DNA from: Halobacteriales archaeon QS_9_67_15
GTDB lineage: Archaea > Halobacteriota > Halobacteria > Halobacteriales > Haloarculaceae
Length of the DNA: 18,664 nucleotides
Direction of reading: 5' to 3'
Assembly (NCBI GenBank): GCA_003023165.1
Contig: PXSD01000190.1
Location: 1-18,664, forward strand
A model generated the notes under the pieces. That model worked only from the letters and a program-made list of their open reading frames with translations. It was not told the DNA's origin and made no database searches. Positions within the stretch are counted from its first letter, which is position 1; every line of letters starts with the position of its first letter. A program made the translations under genes and the position numbers. This document shows, piece after piece, positions 1 to 7,972 of this stretch.

Positions 1-258
1 GAGTTCGTCGCCCGTCTCGCGCCAGCGGCGCTCGGCCAGCACCACCTTCGTCATCCACGCATCCGCGTCGTCCGGTTTCGAAAAGAGGACCGGGTTGACG
101 ATAGTGAAGACGACCGTCGCGGCTAGCAATCGCCATCGGCGGCTGTGTACAGCGTAGACGAATGCCGGGAGCGCGAGCGTGCGTGACCACCCGCTCCAGG
201 GGTTCGCGTGGCGCTCCCAGAAGGCGCGCTTCGCCCGCGCCCGAACTGAGTTCTCCAT
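1..258 (-). CDS. DUF6653-like small membrane protein (partial, C-terminus outside window)
   Basis: The frame reads leftwards from an ATG at 256-258 and stays open for 86 codons to the window edge, so only the N-terminal part is present. The start MENSVRARAKRAFWERHANP is followed by WSGW, a hydrophobic stretch (residues about 27-35), a short basic loop and a second hydrophobic stretch ending in VNPVLFSKPDDADAWMTK. The 'WxRHxNPxSxW' opening and 'NPVLF' segment are what I remember of the haloarchaeal DUF6653 family. That is recognition from memory, not a search. Two short membrane segments are likely. The function is unknown. The gene has no clear operon partner: 42 bp upstream is the end of a small orphan frame. 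Confidence 0.7.
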   Translation of the reverse strand, partial: MENSVRARAKRAFWERHANPWSGWSRTLALPAFVYAVHSRRWRLLAATVVFTIVNPVLFSKPDDADAWMTKVVLAERRWRETGDEL

Positions 259-300
259 GTGGCCGGTTCGGCGGCGTGGCTCAAAAGCGTAGTCGCCCTA

Positions 301-510
301 CTACAGGTCTTCGACGAACTGGATAGCCACGGGGTCGTCGGCGTCCTCGGTAACGGCTGCACGGTCAATCTCTCGACGCTGTTCGGGGAGCTCGACGCGC
401 TCGAAGCGCGCGGGCTCGACCCCGGCGTGCACGTCGCCGGCCGGCACCTCGCAGAGCGGGACCGGGCGGGCGCGAACGTTCTCTTCGAGCGCGGCTGGCC
501 GACCAGGGGC
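301..510 (-). pseudogene. orphan open frame without a good start, possible gene remnant
   Basis: Between the sulfatase-like gene and the DUF6653-like gene a minus-strand frame ends at TAG 301-303 and is open back to a stop at 595-597. It has no ATG, GTG or TTG except a GTG at 445-447, which would give 48 aa. The translation looks haloarchaeal and acidic: GVEPARFERVELPEQRREID, then AAVTEDADDPVAIQFVEDL. Codon choice favours G/C at third positions. I do not recognise a family. The missing start and the overlap with the end of the sulfatase-like gene suggest the 3' remnant of a gene truncated when the neighbour arrived. A genuine 48-aa protein starting at GTG is the alternative. It is otherwise the only content of the 253-bp gap 259-511. 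Confidence 0.35.
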
Positions 511-511
511 G

Positions 512-1417
512 TCACAGATAGCCGAGCGCTTCGAGCCGCGACTCGTCGCCGTCGGCGTTGTAGACGCGAGAGACGGGCAGCGACTCCGGCGGGGTCAGGT
601 CCGGGTCGCGGGTCCCGCGGTCCGCGGCGGTCGTCTCGACCCAGGGGACGGTCAGAAGCGCCGAGACTGGGGTCTGCTTCGGATGACCGTACAGCCCCCA
701 CTCGCCGAAGAGGTTGGCGTGGTCGGCGGTCACCACGACACGGCCGTCGATGTTGTCCAGCAGCGTCTCGACCGATGCGAGTGCGTACCGAAGGTTCGCT
801 TCGTAGGCCGTCCGGACCCGCTCTTTCGAGACATCGCCTCGCCTGAGCAACACCCACGGGCTCGCCTCGCTGCTGTGAGCGCCGGTTCGGGCCATCCCGC
901 TGTCTCCGTCCAGCGGGTCGGGAACGAACGGGTGGTGGGGTTGCATGTAGTGGACGACCAGTCGCTCGGGGTCGTGGTCGCGGGCGACGCGTATCGCCCG
1001 GTCGGTGACCGCGTCTGCGGGCACCGTGTCCAGCTCCGCGTCCCAGGCGTACTTCCAGACCTCGTCGAGCAGCGCGAACCGGTCGGCGTCGAGATACCGG
1101 TCAGTCCAGGTGTTGCCCGTCACCATCGCCGTCCGCCCGACCGCGGCCTCGTCCCGGCCGGTCATGAACGTGTGCTCCAGCCACTCCGACGAACAGCTGC
1201 CGACGGACCGTACTGTCGTGACATCGCTGGGTTCGAGGATATCGACCGCGTCGGCAGCCCTCCGGAGCGCGTCCGGTCTGCATGCGTCGAGCACGACGAG
1301 CACGTCCCAGTCGCGTTTGTAAACGCTCGTCCCGTAACCGAGTCGACGACCGACCGCCTGGACTGCTCGCAGGTAGGCGCTCCCGACCAGCCCCATTCCG
1401 GCTTCTCGTTCTATCAT
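512..1417 (-). CDS. sulfatase / alkaline-phosphatase-superfamily hydrolase
   Basis: This 301-aa protein has the layout of haloarchaeal sulfatase-like enzymes. Near the N-terminus a strand DWDVLVVLDACRPDAL supplies the first metal-binding Asp and the usual nucleophile region. HYMQPHHPFVPDP lies in the middle, and VVVTADHANLFGEWGLYGHP supplies the Asp-His and distal His metal ligands. The protein ends with ESRLEALGYL, typical of this group. It probably hydrolyses or transfers a sulfate or phosphate ester on a glycan or lipid. The substrate cannot be read from sequence. No signal peptide is seen, so the protein is likely cytoplasmic. Three in-frame ATGs are possible (1477, 1417, 1396). I chose 1417 because GAGAGG lies just upstream, but a TATTAT-rich stretch makes 1477 possible. 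Such genes often sit in surface-glycan islands, and a Gfo/Idh/MocA gene lies nearby. Confidence 0.8.
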   Translation of the reverse strand: MIEREAGMGLVGSAYLRAVQAVGRRLGYGTSVYKRDWDVLVVLDACRPDALRRAADAVDILEPSDVTTVRSVGSCSSEWLEHTFMTGRDEAAVGRTAMVTGNTWTDRYLDADRFALLDEVWKYAWDAELDTVPADAVTDRAIRVARDHDPERLVVHYMQPHHPFVPDPLDGDSGMARTGAHSSEASPWVLLRRGDVSKERVRTAYEANLRYALASVETLLDNIDGRVVVTADHANLFGEWGLYGHPKQTPVSALLTVPWVETTAADRGTRDPDLTPPESLPVSRVYNADGDESRLEALGYL

Positions 1418-1526
1418 TTTCCTCTCGGACCGTCCGGTTTGGCCATCTGAGGTGGCCGAACCGACGAGCTCAGTCATAATAGAGTTGGCTTCGACAAAAC
1501 CGTTCGGCCGGTCGCGGTCAGGCCGT

Positions 1527-1700
1527 TTACAGGTGGCCCGCGACTGGCGTCCGAACCTGCTCGTCGAAGCGGTCGCCGGCGAAGCGGTCGCACAACAGTG
1601 TGAGACGGACCGTCGACGTGACCGGCACGATGCGGACCCGTTCTCGCTCGCCGTCTCCCCCTGCGACCGTCGAAAGGACTACTTCGACAGGTTCCGACAT
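1527..1700 (-). CDS. small hypothetical protein (57 aa), divergent from oxidoreductase
   Basis: The minus-strand frame runs from ATG 1698-1700 to TAA 1527-1529. The protein begins MSEPVEVVLSTVAGGDGERE and ends DRFDEQVRTPVAGHL. Its codons are mostly G/C-ending and its composition is haloarchaeal, unlike the arginine-rich opposite-strand readings. I do not recognise a family. It lies upstream of the sulfatase-like gene on the same strand, with about 50-110 bp between them depending on that gene's start. Its ATG is only 6 bp from the divergent ATG of the oxidoreductase. No clear TATA box lies 27 bp before it, so it may be a gene fragment instead of an expressed gene. Confidence 0.4.
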   Translation of the reverse strand: MSEPVEVVLSTVAGGDGERERVRIVPVTSTVRLTLLCDRFAGDRFDEQVRTPVAGHL

Positions 1701-1706
1701 CGAAAT

Positions 1707-2774
1707 ATGCTACAGACGGCGATCGTCGGTCTCGGAAACGTCGCAACGTGGCATCGGCGTGGACTGGAACGAACTCCCGGTTCACGACTGACCGCAGTTG
1801 TCGATGTCGACGAGTCCGTAGCCAGAGAGCGGGCAGCAGAGTGGGGTGTCTCGTCGCACACCGACCTCGAAGACCTCTTCGCCGAGGAATCGGTCGACTG
1901 GGTCCACGTCTGCACGCCCGTCGCGACCCACGCCGACGTGGCGATACAGTGTCTCCATGCCGGCGCTCACGTCCTCGTCGAGAAGCCCGTGACCGCGACC
2001 CGTGCGGAGTTCGCGTCGCTCGTTGAAACCGCAGACGAGGTCGGCCTGCGGGCGACCGTCGTCCACAATCAGGTGTTCTACGCCCCGTTCCTGCGGGCCC
2101 GAGCACTAATCGCGAGCCGGCGATTCGGCCGATTACACGGAGTCTCGGTGCGGTGGCTGGAGAACAACGACCCACGGGAACCCGGACGCGGGGACTGGGT
2201 GCTCGACCTTCCTGGTGGGGAGTTCGGCGAGGGAATCGTCCACCCGATATACGTGGGCCTCCGTTCGGCGGGGTATCCCGCCGGCGAGGACGCGGTCGAT
2301 ATCAAGCGAGTCAACACGACTGACGACCCGAGCGTCGAGTACGACGGTATCGCGGTCTCCTACCGGACCGATAGCGACGTAACGTGCACTATCCAGCACC
2401 ACTCGAACGTCCAGGGGAGACGACAGGTGGAGTTTTTCGCCGACGAGGGACGGGTCGTCGCAGACATCCCGACACAGACAGTCCGGGTCTACCCCGAAGG
2501 GTACGGCCCCAACGCCACTGTCGAGCGACCGATGCTCAACGCCGCCTACTGGACGGCCCGCAACGCCGCCAGTGTGGCACGGTCGGTCGCCTCGATCCGT
2601 GCGCGTCAGGCGCTGGCAGACCTGCAGGATGGCGATGTTACCGTTCACGACACGCATACCCCGGTGATCCGTCGCGAAGTCAACGCCATTGAGGGGACCG
2701 GATCGGGACCGACACCCCGCGAGGAAGCCGACTGGACGAACCGGATCTATACGATGGTCAACGAGGCGGTCTGA
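1707..2774 (+). CDS. Gfo/Idh/MocA family NAD(P)-dependent oxidoreductase
   Basis: This 355-aa protein starts MLQTAIVGLGNVATWHRRG, a Rossmann fold with the glycine-rich dinucleotide loop in the first 12 residues. HVCTPVATHADVA and the hallmark HVLVEKPVT follow, where the Lys of EKP is the conserved active-site residue. The C-terminal domain contains GGEFGEGIVHPIYVGL, with the His expected at the catalytic position, then a beta-rich region. The length is normal for the family, whose members oxidise or reduce sugars, inositols and UDP-sugars. The frame is open upstream to 1452, but ATG 1707 gives the exact Rossmann start. The gene converges on the sugar-type ABC transporter operon, suggesting a role in catabolism of the imported sugar. 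A role in nucleotide-sugar synthesis with the sulfatase-like neighbour is the alternative. Confidence 0.85.
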   Translation: MLQTAIVGLGNVATWHRRGLERTPGSRLTAVVDVDESVARERAAEWGVSSHTDLEDLFAEESVDWVHVCTPVATHADVAIQCLHAGAHVLVEKPVTATRAEFASLVETADEVGLRATVVHNQVFYAPFLRARALIASRRFGRLHGVSVRWLENNDPREPGRGDWVLDLPGGEFGEGIVHPIYVGLRSAGYPAGEDAVDIKRVNTTDDPSVEYDGIAVSYRTDSDVTCTIQHHSNVQGRRQVEFFADEGRVVADIPTQTVRVYPEGYGPNATVERPMLNAAYWTARNAASVARSVASIRARQALADLQDGDVTVHDTHTPVIRREVNAIEGTGSGPTPREEADWTNRIYTMVNEAV

Positions 2775-2854
2775 TACGGATTATTGTCGCGATGTACCGG
2801 GACGCGCCGGCCCCCGGGCGCTATCCGGAAATAATCTACAATAATCCGTATCAG
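2771..2854. repeat. near-perfect inverted repeat at convergent gene ends (element A)
   Basis: The arms ctgatacggattattgt (2771-2787) and its exact reverse complement (2838-2854) are perfect over 17 bp and separated by 50 bp. The stop codon of the oxidoreductase (2772-2774) lies in the left arm and that of the ABC ATPase (2851-2853) in the right arm. An RNA from either strand would fold into a long hairpin right at the end of its gene, so a bidirectional terminator or 3'-end stabiliser is a reasonable inference. A related element lies at 15673-15756. Confidence 0.85.
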
Positions 2855-4107
2855 ATGTCGGAACCACCCGTCGTCAGACCAGCGAGCGGTCCCTCCTGCT
2901 CCCACTCCGGGTGATGAAGTGCGCGACCGGTGATGCCGTCGAAGAGATGAACCCCGCTCGACGGGAGTCGAACACCGACGGTGGTACGCTCGCTGACCGT
3001 CGTTCCGCCCGGCACCGTGATCGTCAACTGTGGCCCGCTCTCAAGGGTGACGTAGACGAACGACTGCTCGCCGACTGGTTCGACCACGTCGACCCGTCCC
3101 AGGAACATAGGCACCCCACCCTCGCCCGTCAGTCCGGGACCGACTTCGGCCTCGCCTCCGCCGTCACCCTCCCTCTCCAGCGTCTCGCGTCCGGCCGCGG
3201 GGTCGACGAGCGTCGGTGCCTCGGGTCTGAACCCGAGCGTCACGTCCGGTCCGTCGGCGTCGGCCGCAGCGGCGGATAGTTCGTCGCTCGCGGGGTACGT
3301 GACGGGCCCATCGAACGCGCCGGCGACGCGGTTGAACTCGCAGTCCAGCAGGTTCATCGACGGTTCCCCGATGAACGACGCGACGAACCTGTTGGTGGGT
3401 TCGTGATAGCAGGTCATGGGAGTGCCGACCTGTTGGACGCGTCCGTCGTCGAGCACGGCGATCCGGTCGCCGATGGTCATCGCCTCGACCTGGTCGTGGG
3501 TGACGTAGACGGTCGTCACGTCCAGATCACGCTGGAGTTGCTGGATCTCGGTGCGCATCCGCGTCCGCAGCGTCGCGTCGAGATTCGAGAGCGGTTCGTC
3601 GAGCAGGAATACCGCTGGGTCCCGGACGATCGCCCGTCCCAGGGCGACCCGCTGTTGCTGCCCGCCCGACAGCGACCCCGGTTTCTTGTCGAGGAGGTCG
3701 CTGATCCCGAGCGTTTCGGCCACGTCTTCGACGCGTCGGGCGACCTCGTCGTCCGGTAGGTCAGTCGTCATTCGCAGGCCGAAGCCGATGTTCTGGTGGG
3801 CGGTCTTGTGCGGGTAGAGCGCGTAGTTCTGGAAGACCATCGCGATATCACGCTCTTCCGGGCGACGGCCGGTTACCGACTCGCCATCGATCAGGACGTC
3901 ACCGGCGGTCGGTTCTTCGAGGCCGGCGATACACCGTAGCGTCGTGGACTTGCCACACCCCGACGGACCGACCAGCACCAGCAGTTCCCCGCGAGGCAGC
4001 GTCAGAGAGACCTCCTCGACGGCCGTGATTCCGCCGGGATACTCCTTGCGCAGGGTCCGCAGTTCGAGGTGGGTGTCGTCCGGTGAGTCGCTCGTGTCTG
4101 TGGTCAT
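2851..4107 (-). CDS. sugar-type ABC transporter ATP-binding protein (MalK/UgpC-like)
   Basis: This 418-aa protein is the motor of the importer. It shows Walker A GPSGCGKST (about residues 48-56), Q-loop VFQNYALYPH, signature LSGGQQQR, Walker B VFLLDEP with D-loop SNLD, and switch His in YVTHDQVEA. The C-terminal third matches the regulatory OB/TOBE domain of the carbohydrate-uptake subfamily, starting near FRPEAP. That domain carries a Gly/Glu-rich insertion (LEREGDGGGEAEVGPG) and an acidic-hydrophobic tail, making it longer than the usual 360-380 aa. Its start overlaps the stop of the upstream permease by 4 bp (ATGA), so translation is probably coupled. It is the last gene of a four-gene operon and ends inside inverted repeat A. 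Confidence 0.95.
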   Translation of the reverse strand: MTTDTSDSPDDTHLELRTLRKEYPGGITAVEEVSLTLPRGELLVLVGPSGCGKSTTLRCIAGLEEPTAGDVLIDGESVTGRRPEERDIAMVFQNYALYPHKTAHQNIGFGLRMTTDLPDDEVARRVEDVAETLGISDLLDKKPGSLSGGQQQRVALGRAIVRDPAVFLLDEPLSNLDATLRTRMRTEIQQLQRDLDVTTVYVTHDQVEAMTIGDRIAVLDDGRVQQVGTPMTCYHEPTNRFVASFIGEPSMNLLDCEFNRVAGAFDGPVTYPASDELSAAAADADGPDVTLGFRPEAPTLVDPAAGRETLEREGDGGGEAEVGPGLTGEGGVPMFLGRVDVVEPVGEQSFVYVTLESGPQLTITVPGGTTVSERTTVGVRLPSSGVHLFDGITGRALHHPEWEQEGPLAGLTTGGSDI

Positions 4108-5081
4108 TGTCCTTTCAGTGACCCCTCGACCAGTCCCTTGACGAAGTATCGCTGGAGGCCGAGGAATACGACCACGAGCGGCAGCATGCCGATGACGCTC
4201 GCGGCCGCGATGGCTCGCCAGTCGTTGCCGTACTGTCCCTGGAACTTGTAGATCCCGATGGAGATCGTGTGCAGGCGACTTTCAGACCCCAGTACCGTAA
4301 ACGCGAGGACGAACTCCGACCACGTCAGTACGGTATTGAAGATCGCCACGACAGCGATACCGGGCGCGACCGGTCGCAAGAGGACGTGTCGCAGCGTCTG
4401 CAGTCGATTGCAGCCGTCGATGCGGGCCGCGTAGTCCAGTTCTCTCGGGATGGTGTCGAAATAGCCCTTGAGTAACCAGATCGAGAACGGCGTCTGGATG
4501 CCCACGTACAGGAGTATCAGCCCTGCCCGCGTGCGGAGCAGGCCCAGACTGGACATGACCGTGTACAGCGGGACGATAATGATCACCGGCGAGATCATCT
4601 GGAAGAGGAGAACGACCCCCAGCAGCCCGCGGCGGCCGGTGAACTCGAACCGCGAGAACGCGTACGCCGCGGGCACAGACACCGCGAGGATGCTCGACAC
4701 CCCGAAGATGGTGACCAACGTCGAATTGAACAGCCAGGAGACCATCCCTGCCCGGAACACCTGGCGGTAAGCTGACAGCGACACCTCTCCGGGAACCAGT
4801 CGAAACGGGTAACTGAACAGTTCGCCCGCCGGTCGGAGGCTGGCCGACGCCACCCAGAGTACCGGAAAGACGAAAAACGCGATCGCCGTCACGTAGAGGG
4901 CGTACACCGCGAGGTCGAGTACAGTCAGTTCGGCCAACTCCGTTCGGACCCGGTCGAGGACGGTCGGTCCCGCTGTGGCCGACTCCCGGTTCGTCACCCT
5001 CCCGACGTCGGTGAGGCCGCCGTCGGGACGGCCGGTCGCGGTCACGTCGGGTTCACCGTTCCGGTCGGTGTCGCCGCTCAT
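4104..5081 (-). CDS. ABC transporter permease, MalG/UgpE-like
   Basis: This 325-aa inner-membrane permease belongs to the binding-protein-dependent importers. A long acidic cytoplasmic N-terminus (about 60 residues) precedes the first membrane segment VLDLAVYALYVTAIAFFVFP. Several further hydrophobic segments follow. The EAA loop, which docks on the ATPase, is visible as ELDYAARIDGCNRLQTL followed by HVLLRPVAPG. The protein ends in the charged tail LVEGSLKGQ, typical of MalG/UgpE subunits. Both ends overlap neighbouring genes by 4 bp (ATGA junctions), marking a tightly coupled operon. It forms the heterodimeric channel with the permease encoded just upstream. Confidence 0.93.
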   Translation of the reverse strand: MSGDTDRNGEPDVTATGRPDGGLTDVGRVTNRESATAGPTVLDRVRTELAELTVLDLAVYALYVTAIAFFVFPVLWVASASLRPAGELFSYPFRLVPGEVSLSAYRQVFRAGMVSWLFNSTLVTIFGVSSILAVSVPAAYAFSRFEFTGRRGLLGVVLLFQMISPVIIIVPLYTVMSSLGLLRTRAGLILLYVGIQTPFSIWLLKGYFDTIPRELDYAARIDGCNRLQTLRHVLLRPVAPGIAVVAIFNTVLTWSEFVLAFTVLGSESRLHTISIGIYKFQGQYGNDWRAIAAASVIGMLPLVVVFLGLQRYFVKGLVEGSLKGQ

Positions 5082-6013
5082 ATCTCGTCACCCACGTCGA
5101 AGGCGTAGAGATACACGCCGGTCAACAGCAGGTTCGCAACGAGCATGACGACGGCAATGGCGGCTCCGCGACCGAGGGCGTAGTCTTGGAACGCCTCCTG
5201 ATACATGAACAGGGCGAGCACCTGGGTCGCGCGGCCCGGGCCGCCACCGGTCAACGCGAATATCAGGTCGAACGTATTCAGCGCGTAGATCGTCACCAGT
5301 ACCGTCGTGATGAACAAGACGGGCTTGAGCTGCGGGAGCGTCACGTGGCGAAACCGGTCCCACCGACCGGCCCCGTCGACGCGAGCGGCCTCGTAGAGAC
5401 GCTGTGGGACCCGCTGGAGTCCGCCGTAGATCATTATCATGGTGAACGCGGTACCCCGCCAGGTGCCGGCAATGATGGTCGAGATCAGCGCCAGCGTCGG
5501 GTCCGAGCGGAACGGGACTGGCCCGATACCGAGGACGCCCAGGAAGTGATTGACGGCACCGAACTGGCTCTCGACCAGCATCACCTTCCAGACCAGGCCG
5601 ATGATGATCCCGGGGACGATCCACGCGAGCAGCACCGAAACTCGAGTCGTGAGATGGCCTCGCAGACCCCGTCGGACGCCGTAGTCGATCGCTAGCGCCA
5701 GAACGAGCCCCAGCAGAACGTGGAGAACGACGCTGAAGAAGGCGTATATAGCGGTTATCCGGATCATCTCCCAGAACTGTGGGTCGCTCGCAAGTCTGAC
5801 GTACTGTTCGAGGCCGACGAACTCGAAACTCGGCCTGATGAGACTTTCGTTCGTAAGACTCATCAGGATAGCCTCGGCCATCGGATACAGCTGGAACACC
5901 GCGAGCGCAAGCAGGGCGGGCGCGAGCCAGAGGAGTGGGTGGTCGAGGAGTCGGCGAATGACGTCGCTCGCTCGTTCGAGCAGTCGCTCGGCTGCCGTGT
6001 CGGCGGTCGACAT
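5078..6013 (-). CDS. ABC transporter permease, MalF/UgpA-like
   Basis: This is a permease of about 311 aa with six predicted hydrophobic segments, starting with PLLWLAPALLALAVFQLYP. The EAA loop reads RLYEAARVDGAGRWDRF followed by HVTLPQLKPV. The typical FDLIFALTGGGPG motif of sugar permeases follows. The frame can open at a GTG (6020-6022), but I prefer ATG 6011-6013 because GGGGTGAT immediately upstream is a good Shine-Dalgarno sequence at correct spacing and overlaps that GTG. It lies 43 bp downstream of the binding-protein gene and overlaps the second permease by 4 bp. It pairs with the MalG-like subunit to form the channel. Confidence 0.93.
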   Translation of the reverse strand: MSTADTAAERLLERASDVIRRLLDHPLLWLAPALLALAVFQLYPMAEAILMSLTNESLIRPSFEFVGLEQYVRLASDPQFWEMIRITAIYAFFSVVLHVLLGLVLALAIDYGVRRGLRGHLTTRVSVLLAWIVPGIIIGLVWKVMLVESQFGAVNHFLGVLGIGPVPFRSDPTLALISTIIAGTWRGTAFTMIMIYGGLQRVPQRLYEAARVDGAGRWDRFRHVTLPQLKPVLFITTVLVTIYALNTFDLIFALTGGGPGRATQVLALFMYQEAFQDYALGRGAAIAVVMLVANLLLTGVYLYAFDVGDEI

Positions 6014-6056
6014 AGATATCACCCCGGCGCGGGCGTCTCCAGTGTCAGGTCGGCCA

Positions 6057-7448
6057 TCAGGACGCCTCGTACTCTTCGTTCACGTTGGCGATCATCGCGT
6101 CGGCCGCCGACTCGGGATCGGACTGACCAGTGACCACGTTCTCGATCGCGACCACGTATTCGGACTCGATGGTACTGTAGATGGGGCGGGCCGGTCGGGC
6201 GACACCGTCCTGGAGAAACTCCCGGAACCGGTCCTGGTAGGGCGTGTCGGGGTCGTAGAGGTCGCTGTCGTTGAATACCGACTCGCGGGTCGGAAGCAAG
6301 GCCGCGGCCTCGCAGTACCGGCCCATCGCCTCGGGTTCGACGAACTTCGCGATGAACTCCTTCATCGCGGCGGCCTCGCCGCTGTCGCCCTCGATGAAGG
6401 TTCCTTCGGTCCAGCCACCGACACCAGTGGTGTGCTCGCCGTCGGTGGGCCGCGGGATTTTCGCAACCTTCCAGCGCTGCCAGCGGTCGTCGGGGATGTC
6501 GTCGGCCTGCTCGATCGGGTTCTTGAGGTTGCGCTCGATCTGGTCGTTGTTGCCGACGAACATCGCGAGGTTGCCGGCGCGTCCCTCCCGGGGTAACGCC
6601 TCGACCTCCTCGATGCTCGCCACCCGCTGTGGGGTGACGCCCGTGTCGACGAGGTCCTGGATGAACCCGAGCGCAGCCACTAGCGCCTGCCGGTTCTCGC
6701 TCCGGTCGAGAACCGGCGCACCTTCGTCGTCGATGAGCGTCCCACCCGAACTCCAGAAGTACGGCAGGTTGGCGAGGGCGGTCGACGACTGGAACATGTA
6801 CGCGTCCATGTCCTCGTTCTCGACGATGTCCTGGCCGACCGTGAGCAGTTCTTCCCACGTGGTCGGCGGGTCGCCGTCGTTGTACGTGTCGAGGATGTCC
6901 TGTCGGTAGTACAGACACCGACAGCCCGTGTACTTCCAGGCGGCCAGCAGGTCGCCGTCACGCATGGCCGTCTCCCGGACGAACGGAAAGAAGTCGTCGA
7001 TGTCCGTGACGTAGTCGTTCATCGGCTGAAGGTATTCGTAGAAGTCGGCCACCCACTTCGAGTCGAGCGTCGACCCGTCAGAGGCGTTGCCCGCCGCTGC
7101 GCTCGTCAGGAGGTTGTTTTTCCACTCTCCGAACGCCGGGTACTCGACCTCGATCCGGTAGTCAGGGTGGTTCTCGGCCCACTCCTCGTGTTGCGTCTTC
7201 AGCGCCGGTGCCGCCGCCGGCTGGTCGCTTTCCGACTCGATCGGTGTGTAGAACGTGCTCGTCTGATACGTGAGACTGGTGGCACCTTTGCCGAATCGCT
7301 CGTGTGTCACCATCGGGTCCGACTCTCCGTACTCACTTGTCTCCGCTTGCTCACCGGTGTCAGCACATCCCCCAAGCCCGCCAGCGATGACCGCTCCGCC
7401 CGCGAGTAGTGCCTTTCGTCTCGTCAGCGAGCCCTTACGTTCCGTCAT
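6057..7448 (-). CDS. extracellular substrate-binding lipoprotein of a carbohydrate-type ABC importer
   Basis: This 463-aa protein begins with a Tat signal (RRKALLAGG, arginines 10-11) and a lipobox ending at Cys28 (GGLGGC), so it is exported folded and anchored by lipid outside the membrane. The mature part is acidic and has the family 1 solute-binding layout: PALKTQHEEWAENHPDYRIE near the start, then PPTTWEELLTVGQDIVEN, SGGTLIDDEGAPVL and GVGGWTEGTFIEGDSGEAAA. The length fits sugar-binding proteins. The precise ligand cannot be told. It is the first gene of the importer operon, with its own promoter just upstream. Binding-protein genes commonly lead such operons. Confidence 0.92.
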   Translation of the reverse strand: MTERKGSLTRRKALLAGGAVIAGGLGGCADTGEQAETSEYGESDPMVTHERFGKGATSLTYQTSTFYTPIESESDQPAAAPALKTQHEEWAENHPDYRIEVEYPAFGEWKNNLLTSAAAGNASDGSTLDSKWVADFYEYLQPMNDYVTDIDDFFPFVRETAMRDGDLLAAWKYTGCRCLYYRQDILDTYNDGDPPTTWEELLTVGQDIVENEDMDAYMFQSSTALANLPYFWSSGGTLIDDEGAPVLDRSENRQALVAALGFIQDLVDTGVTPQRVASIEEVEALPREGRAGNLAMFVGNNDQIERNLKNPIEQADDIPDDRWQRWKVAKIPRPTDGEHTTGVGGWTEGTFIEGDSGEAAAMKEFIAKFVEPEAMGRYCEAAALLPTRESVFNDSDLYDPDTPYQDRFREFLQDGVARPARPIYSTIESEYVVAIENVVTGQSDPESAADAMIANVNEEYEAS

Positions 7449-7473
7449 TCAAAAACAGGTTAGGAGTGACTAT

Positions 7474-7488
7474 GTAAAAATATATTCA
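7474..7488 (-). promoter_or_regulatory. TATA-box promoter of the importer operon
   Basis: Read on the minus strand, GAATATATTTTTACA is centred about 33 bp before the ATG of the binding-protein gene. That places the transcription start about 7 nt before the start codon, the usual nearly leaderless arrangement in haloarchaea. Confidence 0.65.
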
Positions 7489-7532
7489 CTGCTCCGGAAC
7501 CAGTATCGGCGCTCTCGCTGCGGCGCGTGAAT

Positions 7533-7960
7533 TCACGGTTGTGAGTGGGTGCTGCTGAGTTCGACGGTTCTGACAGTATATTTTAAAGCGAGTTCGCGGA
7601 ACTGGGTGAACCGGATTCGGGTACGGATGCTCTCGTCAGATTCTGCGCGAAAACCCTGAACGCTACGTTCGAGCGGTGAGCGGAGCTCGTATCACTTCGA
7701 GAGAAGCTGTGGGCGATGCCGTACCAGCCGAATTCGCGGCGACAAATCACCCCCTGACGCTCCCAGAACGGGATAGCTGGCGAAGCAGCAACCGGTCGCA
7801 GCCTTTGTCGGCGGCGAGAACAGTCAGTTTGTCGAGATTTCGTTTAAATACACGACGGCGACGCGCGAATCGAGATGACCGCGTGTCGACAGTGCCAGCC
7901 GTCCTCGGACGAGTCGCCCCGCCCATGTGTCCACGGCAGTCTTCGCTCTACCGCTGAACG
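7533..7960 (-). pseudogene. decayed IS5-type insertion-sequence transposase
   Basis: No intact gene lies between the importer operon and the cupin, but the minus strand carries transposase pieces in successive frames. They are RGHLDSRVAVV (7851-7883), LDKLTVLAADKG (7801-7836), REFGWYGIAHS (7706-7738), and FTQFRELALKYTVRTVEL (7557-7610) running to a TGA at 7533-7535. In order and spacing these match the second half of haloarchaeal IS5-type DDE transposases: a '...RNLDKLTVLAADKGYD' block, a 'REFGW/HREF' block, a 'HQRS..E' block and a final 'RTWFxQFRELVLK..V.N.E' helix. The catalytic Glu after RSN is lost (AHRSNVAF) and at least three frame changes occur. The family assignment rests on remembered conservation. 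Terminal inverted repeats were not found. Confidence 0.7.
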
Positions 7961-7972
7961 CCGTCTTCCCCC

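Noticed and set aside
6014..6022. GTG start at 6022 for the MalF-like permease
   Set aside because: It lies inside the Shine-Dalgarno sequence that serves the ATG at 6013.
7577..7588. tatattttaaag as a promoter
   Set aside because: It encodes the ALKYTV part of the transposase remnant on the minus strand, and no credible gene follows on the plus strand.
7676..7957. Plus-strand open frame of 93 codons in the intergenic region
   Set aside because: Starts with GTG, rich in Arg/Ser/Thr, no family recognised; it is the opposite strand of the transposase fossil.
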